Positions 28,920 through 36,591 of a stretch of 64,000 bases of DNA are shown here, in pieces. Source of the stretch: Rhizobium sp. Root708 (lineage in GTDB: Bacteria > Pseudomonadota > Alphaproteobacteria > Rhizobiales > Rhizobiaceae). The position numbers were made by a program, and so were the translations under genes. The stretch is from contig NZ_LMHV01000012.1 in the NCBI RefSeq assembly GCF_001429725.1, positions 372,875-436,874 on the forward strand. The letters run 5' to 3'. Each line of letters opens with the position of its first letter. Position 1 is the stretch's first letter. The notes beneath the pieces were generated by a model that was given only the letters and a program-made list of their open reading frames with translations, was not told the DNA's origin and did not search any database.

Positions 28920-29942
28920 TCAGGCGACTGCTGCCCGCGTCTGCATGCGCCGTGCGTCGAGAATGGCCAGCGCCTCGTCGACGGTCGATGCCAGTTCCGC
29001 TTTCTCCGTGTTGCAGGTATTCCAGGCTTCGATGAAGCTGCTGGTCTTGCCGTAGCTGTTGTCCAGCACGCAATGGTCGGCGCCGATCAGCACGCACATG
29101 ATGTGCCCGTGCATGCGGTCGGTAATGACCTGCCGCGCCGAGCCCAAGAGCGCCACGCCGCGATCGAAGCGCTGCTGCGCGCGCTCGCGATAGGCGAGCT
29201 CCGTCATGCGCGCGCGGCCGCCGATCTTGCCTGAAAGCAGCCCTTTCAGAATGGCCGCGTGCTTGGTCTGCTTCTGGAAATCGGCGGGCTCATCCGGCCA
29301 ATCCGATTTCACCGTCCCCGGGCGCTGCGTCGCCGCCGTCAGGTCCTGCGGCGTGCCGACTTCCTGGTCTTCGCGCAGGTTCAAGAGCAGCTCATGCTGC
29401 GGCACCGGCTTTGCGACCGGTCCGATGCAGAAGGCCATGTCGGGGCACAAGCGCGTCTCGCACTGGAACCAGCGCTGCGCGAAGGCAAGGCTCTTCTTGT
29501 CGCGTACCAGAAGCGTGAACTGGCCGTGCTTCTCGATCGCCCGCGCCGTGCTGTCGACGTGTTCCTGATCCTTGAAGTGGATGGTCTGCGGCAGCTGCAC
29601 GATCGGCCGTCCCTTGTGGCGCTCCAGCATGCCTTCGCGGAACTGGCGGTAGCCCGCCCAGATATCACCGAAATTGCCGCCGCCATGCAGGAAGATCCGG
29701 CCGTCGCCAATGGCGCCGAGCATGCGGTCCTCGTCGAAGGTCGGGATTTCGGTCACATAGGACGGGCGCGAGCGCTTCTTGTCGAAGTATGCAAGCTCGC
29801 CCAGCCAGATCGCGCTGTCGCCGATATTGTAGTGGTTCGGAAAATCGAGAAGAGCATAACGCTCCGAGGGGTCGAATACATCAGATAGGTTCTTCTCGAT
29901 CACGCCTTGCAGGCGGTTGATGATCGTCAGGTTGGATTCCAT
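28920..29942 (-). CDS. Polysaccharide pyruvyl transferase family protein
   Basis: 340 residues. The family blocks are NHYNIGDSAIWLGELAYF near the N-terminus, IFLHGGGNFGDIWAGYRQFREGML, and the C-terminal TDRMHGHIMCVLIGADHCVLDNSYGKTSSFIEAW. Such enzymes transfer pyruvate from PEP to sugars as ketals (ExoV, CsaB) or act as related glycosyl enzymes. It is the last gene of a minus-strand trio with a flippase and a family 2 glycosyltransferase, so it probably decorates a surface polysaccharide. Confidence 0.87.
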   Translation of the reverse strand: MESNLTIINRLQGVIEKNLSDVFDPSERYALLDFPNHYNIGDSAIWLGELAYFDKKRSRPSYVTEIPTFDEDRMLGAIGDGRIFLHGGGNFGDIWAGYRQFREGMLERHKGRPIVQLPQTIHFKDQEHVDSTARAIEKHGQFTLLVRDKKSLAFAQRWFQCETRLCPDMAFCIGPVAKPVPQHELLLNLREDQEVGTPQDLTAATQRPGTVKSDWPDEPADFQKQTKHAAILKGLLSGKIGGRARMTELAYRERAQQRFDRGVALLGSARQVITDRMHGHIMCVLIGADHCVLDNSYGKTSSFIEAWNTCNTEKAELASTVDEALAILDARRMQTRAAVA

Positions 29943-29991
29943 TGAAGGCTCCTTGTTTTAGGGACAAGAGGTCCGAAAGTAATGCGCGGGC

Positions 29992-31482
29992 TCAAGCCTG
30001 CGCGTGTTTGCGAAACGGATTGAGCGACATTGCAAGCGCGATGTAGGGGCGGATGACCGACCGGCCGAAGATCGGCAGGAAGGCGAGATAGATCACCGCG
30101 CCAAGCCCGATGCTGAGGCCGAGCGACAGCCAGCGGTTCTGGATATGCTCGACGATGACAGGGTGAGCGAACCAGACGCCGGCCGCCATCAGCAGAGAGC
30201 CGCACAGCGGCAGCGCCACGGCCTTCAGCGTGCTCATCGCATCGATATTGGCGAAACGCGCCAGCACATATTGCTGGTACGGCAGCGTCAACCAGGCCCG
30301 CAGCGTATAGCCCGCCGCAACGGCAACGACACCGTAGGGCACGAGCAGCCAGGTCAGCACCAGCGTCGCGGCAAGCTGAAGGGCAGCCACCGAGAGGATC
30401 GATTCCGCGCGGTTGACAGCGGACAGCGCCGACGAGGCGAAGAAGTTCATCACGAACGGCACGGCCATCAGCACGAGAACCGTGGCGATGTCGCCGGCAT
30501 TGCCCCACTTGTCGCCAAACAGCATGGCGATCATGTCGTTGGACAGAGCGCCGAAGCCGAGCAGCAGCGGAATGGTGCCGAGTGCCGCCGCGCCGACGAT
30601 CTTGTTGTAGGCGTTGCGGAAGGCGACACGGTCGTTCTGCAGCCGCGACAGCGTTACCAGCGCGACACTGCCGATCGGCGCGAGAACTGCCTGTCCGATC
30701 AGCTCGATCAGGCGCCAGGCGATGCGGTACCGGCCGACTTCGACCGGGCCGTACCAGCGTGAAATGAAGATATCCTGCACGCGGGCGAGCAGCATCCACA
30801 TCAGCTGCGTGACGACAAGGCTGATGCTGAACAGGAAGACCGAGCGGAACAGCGGCACGTTGAAGCGGAACTTCGGCATCCAGGGATAGGCGACCCAGCC
30901 GAGCAGCACGGTGACGGCGGCGTTGACGGCGGTCTGGGCGACCAGCGCCCACACGCCCCAGCCCATGAAGGCGCAGGCGACGGCGGTGATGCCGGAAAGC
31001 AGGCTGGCGGCGATCGCCTGGGCTGCGAGGTTCTTGTGGCCGAATTCGCGTGCGAGCCGCGCATTGTGGATGACGGCAAGCGACGACACCGGCAGCAGTG
31101 GCGCCAGCCAGCGCAGGATTTCCGACACTTTCGGATCGCGGACCAGATCGCCGTAATAGGGCGCGAAGACGAAGACGACGGCGGCGACGATGGCGCTGAA
31201 GGCAATGGTTGCCCAGAAGGCGGTATCGGCCAGTTCCTCGTCGAGATCGAGCTGGCGCGTGATGGCATCGCCAAGGCCAGCATACGCAAGAACGCGACCG
31301 ATCTCGACGAACAGGCTGGCAAGCGCAAATGTCCCGAAATCGCCGGGACCGAGAATGCGGGCCAGGATGACGAAAATGATGAAGGTAGCTACCGTACTCC
31401 AGGCAACGCGGACGACCGACCACAAAACGGAGAGGGCGGTCTTCTTTTTCAGTTCGGCGTGGGCAATTGCCGTATCTGCCAT
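29992..31482 (-). CDS. Oligosaccharide flippase (Wzx/ExoT-like, PST family)
   Basis: 496 residues with about 12-14 hydrophobic helices. The start (KKKTALSVLWSVVRVAWSTVATFIIFVILARILGPGDFGTFALASLFVEIGRVLAYAGLGDAITR) is typical of PST-type lipid-linked sugar flippases. It would move undecaprenyl-linked repeat units across the inner membrane. Neighbours are a glycosyltransferase upstream and a pyruvyl transferase downstream on the same strand. Confidence 0.9.
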   Translation of the reverse strand: MADTAIAHAELKKKTALSVLWSVVRVAWSTVATFIIFVILARILGPGDFGTFALASLFVEIGRVLAYAGLGDAITRQLDLDEELADTAFWATIAFSAIVAAVVFVFAPYYGDLVRDPKVSEILRWLAPLLPVSSLAVIHNARLAREFGHKNLAAQAIAASLLSGITAVACAFMGWGVWALVAQTAVNAAVTVLLGWVAYPWMPKFRFNVPLFRSVFLFSISLVVTQLMWMLLARVQDIFISRWYGPVEVGRYRIAWRLIELIGQAVLAPIGSVALVTLSRLQNDRVAFRNAYNKIVGAAALGTIPLLLGFGALSNDMIAMLFGDKWGNAGDIATVLVLMAVPFVMNFFASSALSAVNRAESILSVAALQLAATLVLTWLLVPYGVVAVAAGYTLRAWLTLPYQQYVLARFANIDAMSTLKAVALPLCGSLLMAAGVWFAHPVIVEHIQNRWLSLGLSIGLGAVIYLAFLPIFGRSVIRPYIALAMSLNPFRKHAQA

Positions 31483-31540
31483 TCACTGTCCATTCGAATA
31501 GGCGCGGCGAGCGCGCGTTGATCGTGTCGGCGTGGGTCTG

Positions 31541-32458
31541 TCAGGCGGGTTTCTGTGTTCGTGGGCTGCGCCAGTAAGCGATCATCCCAACCAGATTGTC
31601 GCGCAGCTGGCTGCGATAGGTCAGGCCGAGTTCACCATCAAGTTTGCGTTTGCCGATAGCTTCCAGCACGGCCTGCCGGATATCCCATCGAAGCATGCCC
31701 CGCATGTTCGACTGGCGGTCGAACAGATATTTCGCATAGAGCGCGCCGTTGCCGAAGGCATAGCCGCTCTGCAGCTTCTTGACGTCGCCGAGTTCCCGGC
31801 GCCCGTGGAAATGCTTGACGGCAAAGTCCGGCAGATACTCGACCCGTATCCCGGCGTTGAATGCGCGGTGGACGTAATCGGTATCCTCACCGGAGCGGAA
31901 GGGGGAACCCGCGCCGAAACGCGAATCGAAAAACCCGACCTTGTCGGCCACGGCGCGGGGAAAGGCCATGTTGGCGCCGTGGATGAAGCCGCCGGCATGC
32001 AGATCGCTGGTAAGCACCGCCGGCTCCAGCTCCGGCTTGATGGTGACAGGCAAATCCCTGGCATCGCCAAGCTCGATTCGTCCGCCGCGCATGACGGGTT
32101 CCCGATCGGCCGCGAATAGGGCGGCGATGCTGCTGAAATAATCGGGGAACACTTCGCAGTCGTCGTCGGTAAAGGCGAGCACGCGACCTGTCGCGGCGCC
32201 CATTCCGCTATTGCGCGCGACCGCAAGGCCGGGCGTTGCCTCGTAAATGAGCGTCGTCTTCAGCGGTGCATTTAGAGCCCACTCGCGAACGACGTCGGAG
32301 GTGGAATCGGTAGAGCCGTTGTCGACGAAAACGAGCTCCAGCCGCAAATAGCTTGCCTGGCGCGCCGCGACAGAAATGGCATCCAGGCAGTTCGTCAGTC
32401 CATATGCCCGATTTCTCGAAGAGATGATCAGGCTGATGTCCACGGGCTGAGGAGGCAT
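31541..32458 (-). CDS. Glycosyltransferase family 2
   Basis: 305 residues from the ATG at 32458, with AGGGGA seven bases upstream. GT-A fold: ISLIISSRNRAYGLTNCLDAIS, VFVDNGSTDST, then the metal-binding TDDD (98-100). RGGRIELGD and RFGAGSPFRSGEDTDYVHRAFNAG give the acceptor side and the ED catalytic motif. It adds one sugar to a polysaccharide repeat in the cytosol. An in-frame extension to 32632 has no convincing start. Confidence 0.9.
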   Translation of the reverse strand: MPPQPVDISLIISSRNRAYGLTNCLDAISVAARQASYLRLELVFVDNGSTDSTSDVVREWALNAPLKTTLIYEATPGLAVARNSGMGAATGRVLAFTDDDCEVFPDYFSSIAALFAADREPVMRGGRIELGDARDLPVTIKPELEPAVLTSDLHAGGFIHGANMAFPRAVADKVGFFDSRFGAGSPFRSGEDTDYVHRAFNAGIRVEYLPDFAVKHFHGRRELGDVKKLQSGYAFGNGALYAKYLFDRQSNMRGMLRWDIRQAVLEAIGKRKLDGELGLTYRSQLRDNLVGMIAYWRSPRTQKPA

Positions 32459-32931
32459 GCAATTTCCCCTTCTGCGATCGATGTCGAAGCGGAGGATAGG
32501 GCGCACATCCGCGTTCGACAAGGAGCATTTTGCGTTGCAGCAAAATAGTACATGGCGTTGAAAAAACAAAAGAATGTGGTGATTTCTAGCCGATATATTG
32601 ATGCCGAACAGAATGCGGATCGACTGTTCCAATAAAGGTCGCGACGATCACGGATGAAGATAAAATATCGGAAATATAAATATCGGAAGAGAGGCGTTGT
32701 TCTCGTTGACGCGATGTTTTGCTTCATCGCAAGTCGCGGCGGTCGTGGCGATACTTGCCTATGCTACGCTGCGCTGCAATCGGCTGAAAATGCGGCTACG
32801 GCCATGTGGCTTTCAAGCTTAGCGGCCGACATCTCAAGAATTGTCGAAGATGTTTTCGTTTCGCAACGCGCAATCAGCGCTCGCAATGACAGGAAATCGC
32901 CGACAAACTTCGGCGATTTCGCGCGTTCATC
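32459..32931. other. 473-base intergenic stretch, no gene seen
   Basis: It is AT-richer than its surroundings and must hold the promoter of the minus-strand polysaccharide trio. AAATATCGGAA occurs twice in near-tandem around 32665-32690. At its right end a perfect 11-bp stem, GAAATCGCCGA/TCGGCGATTTC (32893-32903 with 32910-32920), follows the stop of the next minus-strand gene. No open frame here looks coding. Confidence 0.5.
32893..32920 (-). terminator. Stem-loop after the dioxygenase/esterase gene
   Basis: Perfect 11-bp stem with a 6-base loop, 11 bases past the stop of the minus-strand gene. No T-run, so it may stop RNA polymerase poorly but would protect the mRNA end. Confidence 0.55.
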
Positions 32932-34488
32932 TCACTGAATGCCGCCGTCAAGCCATTTGCGAATGACCGGAACGTCTGAATCCCCGAGCTCGTGACCGGT
33001 GGGAAGAATGCTCGAATCGACGGTGGCGCCGGATTTCTTCAGCCGATTCTCCAGCTCGCTCGCATATTTCCCGTAGGCATCCGTCTTGCCGCTGATCACC
33101 AGCAGGTCTGTGCCTTTGAGATCCGCCGTCGGGAATGACGTCAGCACCGGCATCGAGCGCAGGAGCACGGCTTTATGGACAAGGTTTGGATGCAGGTAGA
33201 GCAGTGAATTCAGCAAGTTGGCGCCATTCGAATAGCCGACGTAAACAAGCTTGTTCGGATCTAGGCCGTAGGATTTGACCGCCCCTTCGATGAAGGAAGC
33301 GAAGGCTTCGGCCTCGTTCTTGATGTCCTGCTGATCGAAGGAGAATGGGGTGATTCGCTTGTACCAGCGCGGAATACCCTCTTCGGTCGCTCGCCCGCGG
33401 ACGCCAAGCAGCGTTGCGCGCGGTGCCACCTTGTGGAGAAGCGGCATCAGCGTCGTTTCGTTGCCCCCTGATCCGTGCATGAGGACGAGGACGCTGCCAT
33501 CAGGGTCCGGCGGCATGTAGAAGCGATGAACGAAAGGCAGGTCGCGATAGTTGACGCGCGGCTCACCGGGCATGGAGAACTGCGGCAAGGCGACCTTCAG
33601 GTCGTTGAGGTCGGTGATCGGGTCCTTGGGGAGGAAAAGCTTGCTCCCGAGCGTTGCTTCCGGCTCGTCGACCGTCATGCCGGGCTTGTCGCTTGCCAGT
33701 TCGATCAACGAGCCACCGGGTTCGCGCACATAGAGCGACCGGAAATATTTCCGGTCATGCATGGTGGTGGTGTGGATACCGTCCTTTTCCAGAGCATTGT
33801 GCACGCCGACGAGAACCTCGTCATTGGCGGCCCGGAAGGCAACATGGTCGAAGGTTCCGGTTCCGGGCGCTCCCGCCCAGAATCCCTTCGCATTGCGCAC
33901 GTCGATGATGTCTCCGGTCTCGGAGGTCAGGCGATCGATGTTGCCTTGGTTGGCGGCAAAGCGATAACCGAAATGGCCCTCGATGAAGGCGCGGGTCTCG
34001 GCCGGCTGCTCCGTCAACATGGTCGCGCCACGGACGCGCTGGATTGCGTGCTCGACGGGGACGCCGGCGCCATCCCACACCGCTGGCGAGACGACCTGCC
34101 GCGTACCGGCAAGCTTGACGATGATGTTGTCGGGATCCTTCAGCCGAAGCACGGGCTCGCCGAATTCATCTGCCGGACCTTCGGTACGGAAGCCGAAGCT
34201 CATGGCCCGGGTCAGCCAGTAGCCGATGCTCGCCGGATCGATCGCCAGCGACAGCTCGCTGAGCTGGCCATGCCCCGCCCGTCCTTGCGATCCATCTTCC
34301 CAGACGAGGAAAGTGACCAGCGAGCCGGGGGTGCCGAGCGCATCCCCATAAAAGAGGTGCAGCTGCGATGCGTCTTCGAATCCGGCGGTCTGCTTGACCA
34401 GCCTCATTCCGAGAAAGCCGGCATAGAAGTCGACGTTTGCCTGAACTTTGCGGGTGATGAGGGTAACGTGATGGATACCAGAGACCAT
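32932..34488 (-). CDS. Fused ring-cleaving dioxygenase (two VOC modules) and serine esterase
   Basis: 518 residues. Residues 1-~310 are two VOC modules as in the ring-cleaving dioxygenase MhqO: metal ligands are probably His7 (GIHHVTL), His215 (FDHVAF) and Glu263 (GSLIELA). Residues ~315-518 are an alpha/beta-hydrolase like the carboxylesterase MhqD: LMHGSGGNE, nucleophile Ser420 in VGYSNGAN, Asp470 in GKTDAYG, His499 in PTGHELGD. In Bacillus such proteins act in quinone detoxification. The start is uncertain: I use 34488, but an ATG at 34554 overlaps the upstream kinase stop (ATGA) and would add a hydrophobic 22-residue head. Confidence 0.87.
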   Translation of the reverse strand: MVSGIHHVTLITRKVQANVDFYAGFLGMRLVKQTAGFEDASQLHLFYGDALGTPGSLVTFLVWEDGSQGRAGHGQLSELSLAIDPASIGYWLTRAMSFGFRTEGPADEFGEPVLRLKDPDNIIVKLAGTRQVVSPAVWDGAGVPVEHAIQRVRGATMLTEQPAETRAFIEGHFGYRFAANQGNIDRLTSETGDIIDVRNAKGFWAGAPGTGTFDHVAFRAANDEVLVGVHNALEKDGIHTTTMHDRKYFRSLYVREPGGSLIELASDKPGMTVDEPEATLGSKLFLPKDPITDLNDLKVALPQFSMPGEPRVNYRDLPFVHRFYMPPDPDGSVLVLMHGSGGNETTLMPLLHKVAPRATLLGVRGRATEEGIPRWYKRITPFSFDQQDIKNEAEAFASFIEGAVKSYGLDPNKLVYVGYSNGANLLNSLLYLHPNLVHKAVLLRSMPVLTSFPTADLKGTDLLVISGKTDAYGKYASELENRLKKSGATVDSSILPTGHELGDSDVPVIRKWLDGGIQ

Positions 34489-34550
34489 GGAATGCAGTCC
34501 GGATTGCATGGGAGAAAGGATGAGTGCCAGTAGTAGGGTCGATATAAGCG

Positions 34551-36164
34551 TCATGCTGCCGATTGTGGAGGTTGCTGTGAACGTTCTGCACATAGAACTA
34601 GGGCATCGCCGTTTGGCTGCAAATCGAGCGTGTCGACGTTTTCGATCGCGAGCTCGAGCTGCTGCAGTGTCGGCGGCTTGACCATATAGGCACATGCGCC
34701 GAGCGCCTTGGCGCGTTCCATGTCGTCCTCGTCGCTGGACGTACTGAGAATACAGACCGGGATATCGCGCAGCCGGCGATCCGCCGACAAGGCGCTCAGA
34801 ACCTCGAAGCCGTCCATGATCGGCATGTTGATGTCGAGCAGCATCAGATCGACCGACGGCGCATGGTGGTCGGCCAGCCGCTCCTCCAGCAGCCGCATCG
34901 CATCACGGCCGTTGGCCGCGACGTGAAGGTTGAAGGCGACCTTTTCCCGCTTCATCAGCTTGATCTTCAGAATCTGGACATCGGCTGGACTATCTTCGAC
35001 AAGCAGCACCTCGGCAACGCGTGCCGGATCGGCGCTGCGCTCAATAGGCTTACCGCTCTCCGCGGCGGATGACGAAGGCTGCTCCGCCGGCGATGCGAGC
35101 GGGATTTCTACGATGAAGACGCTGCCGCGCTCACTCCTCTGCTCGCACCATATCGAGCCGCCATGAAGCTGGGCGATACGGCGGCAGATCGCGAGCCCGA
35201 GGCCGGTCCCCTCGATACCGCGTCCGACCAGCCGCTTGAAAGGCTGGAAGATCAGTTCGCGATATTCCGGATCGATGCCGGGGCCGTTATCGCCGATCGA
35301 GAGGCGGCACATCGCGCCGTCGATCCTCGCCGATATCTGCACCTGCGGCATTCCTGAATCGCAATAGTGGATGGCGTTGGAGACGAGGTTCTGCAGCAGC
35401 TGGACGAGAAGCGTCGTGTCGCCCATCACCTCCGGCATCGTCGTCTGTCTCAGGATCGTCGCGCTCCGGCTACCGATCTGTTCGCTGAGATTGCTTTCCA
35501 CTCGGGCGAGAACCGAGGAGAGCTGCACCGGTTTCAATTCCAGATCGCTTGAGGCCTCGAGCTTGGTGAAGCCCGAGACCTTCACGATGAGGTCTTCCAT
35601 GTGCCCGGCGGCGTTCAGGACGTAGTCGAGCAGATCCCGATCCTCGCCCGATAGGGTCGGCGAGACCTGCAACAGCTTTGAAAACGACCTGATGGTCCGC
35701 AGCGGCTCTTTCAGGTCATGCGCCATGGCGCGTGTGAAAATCTCCAGGGATTGCCGCTTGTATTCGAGCTTTTCCTCCAGCTCGCCGTGCATGATCGCGC
35801 CCTGGATACAGCGATGCAACGCCTCCGGAGAGAGCATGTCCTTTGTCAGGTAGTCGCGGGCGCCGCCCTTCATGACTTCGACGGCGATCGTTTCACTGCC
35901 CTGGCCGGTCAGCATCACGATGTTTGCCATCGGATCCCGCTTCAGGATTTCTTCCAGCACGCCGACGCCGTCACGGCCCGGTAGCGAGTAATCGAGAAGA
36001 ATGCAGGCGGGGCGTTTTTGCTCGTTGAGCGCCAGACCCTCGTCGCCGTTCTCCGCCTCGAAGACCGTGTAGCGCGTACCTGGCACGCGCGAGAGCATCC
36101 GCCGATACAATTCGCGGTCATCGATATTGTCGTCGATAATCAGGACCGGAATGTCGTCTGCCAC
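34551..36164 (-). CDS. Receiver - histidine kinase - receiver protein
   Basis: 537 residues from a GTG at 36164 with GGAGGGG seven bases upstream. An N-terminal receiver has Asp58 (CILLDYSLPGRDG); a kinase without sensor or membrane domain has His149 in MAHDLKEPLRTIRSFSKLL and an ATPase domain (NLVSNAIHYCD, DNGPGIDP, GTGLGLAI); a C-terminal receiver follows a Ser/Ala-rich linker (LLVEDSPADVQILK, LMLLDINMPIMDG). It starts four bases after the Rcp1-like receiver gene and is probably phosphorylated within that pathway. Its stop overlaps a possible start of the dioxygenase/esterase. Confidence 0.92.
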   Translation of the reverse strand: MADDIPVLIIDDNIDDRELYRRMLSRVPGTRYTVFEAENGDEGLALNEQKRPACILLDYSLPGRDGVGVLEEILKRDPMANIVMLTGQGSETIAVEVMKGGARDYLTKDMLSPEALHRCIQGAIMHGELEEKLEYKRQSLEIFTRAMAHDLKEPLRTIRSFSKLLQVSPTLSGEDRDLLDYVLNAAGHMEDLIVKVSGFTKLEASSDLELKPVQLSSVLARVESNLSEQIGSRSATILRQTTMPEVMGDTTLLVQLLQNLVSNAIHYCDSGMPQVQISARIDGAMCRLSIGDNGPGIDPEYRELIFQPFKRLVGRGIEGTGLGLAICRRIAQLHGGSIWCEQRSERGSVFIVEIPLASPAEQPSSSAAESGKPIERSADPARVAEVLLVEDSPADVQILKIKLMKREKVAFNLHVAANGRDAMRLLEERLADHHAPSVDLMLLDINMPIMDGFEVLSALSADRRLRDIPVCILSTSSDEDDMERAKALGACAYMVKPPTLQQLELAIENVDTLDLQPNGDALVLCAERSQQPPQSAA

Positions 36165-36168
36165 TTCG

Positions 36169-36591
36169 TCACCCCTCCAAAGGCAGGATGGCAATCTCGA
36201 ACCAATACTCCTTCAAGCGCTGAATGGCCGCAAACAAACCGTCGAGGTCTACGGGCTTCTGCACATAGGTGTTGGCGCCGAGCGCGTAGCAACCCTCGAT
36301 GTCGCGTTCATCGTCCGATGTGGTCAGGATGACGACCGGAATCTTGCGCCAGTTCTCGTTCGATTTGATCATCTCCAGTGTCTTGCGACCATCGAGCCCC
36401 GGCATGTTCAGGTCGAGCAGGATCAGGCCCGGTCGCGGCATCGTCTCGAGAAGCTCGAGCGCCTCGTAGCCCGAAGAGGCCCAGTGCACCGGGTTTTTCA
36501 GGTTTGCCCGCTTGAAGGCGCGAATGGTTGCTTCGAAATCGTCCTCGCTGTCTTCGACGATGAGGATCGGTTGTGTCTCACGCTGCGGCAT
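36169..36591 (-). CDS. Single-domain response regulator (Rcp1-like)
   Basis: 140 residues, receiver only. Acidic pocket EDSEDD, phospho-acceptor Asp60 in LILLDLNMPGLDGRKTLEMIK, switch TTSDDERDIEGCYALGANTYVQKPVD. The pattern matches Rcp1, the partner of phytochrome-type kinases. Its first 14 bases overlap the end of the membrane kinase gene, so the two are co-translated and very probably partners. With no output domain it must act by protein contact or pass phosphate onward, for example to the adjacent receiver-kinase-receiver. Confidence 0.92.
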   Translation of the reverse strand: MPQRETQPILIVEDSEDDFEATIRAFKRANLKNPVHWASSGYEALELLETMPRPGLILLDLNMPGLDGRKTLEMIKSNENWRKIPVVILTTSDDERDIEGCYALGANTYVQKPVDLDGLFAAIQRLKEYWFEIAILPLEG

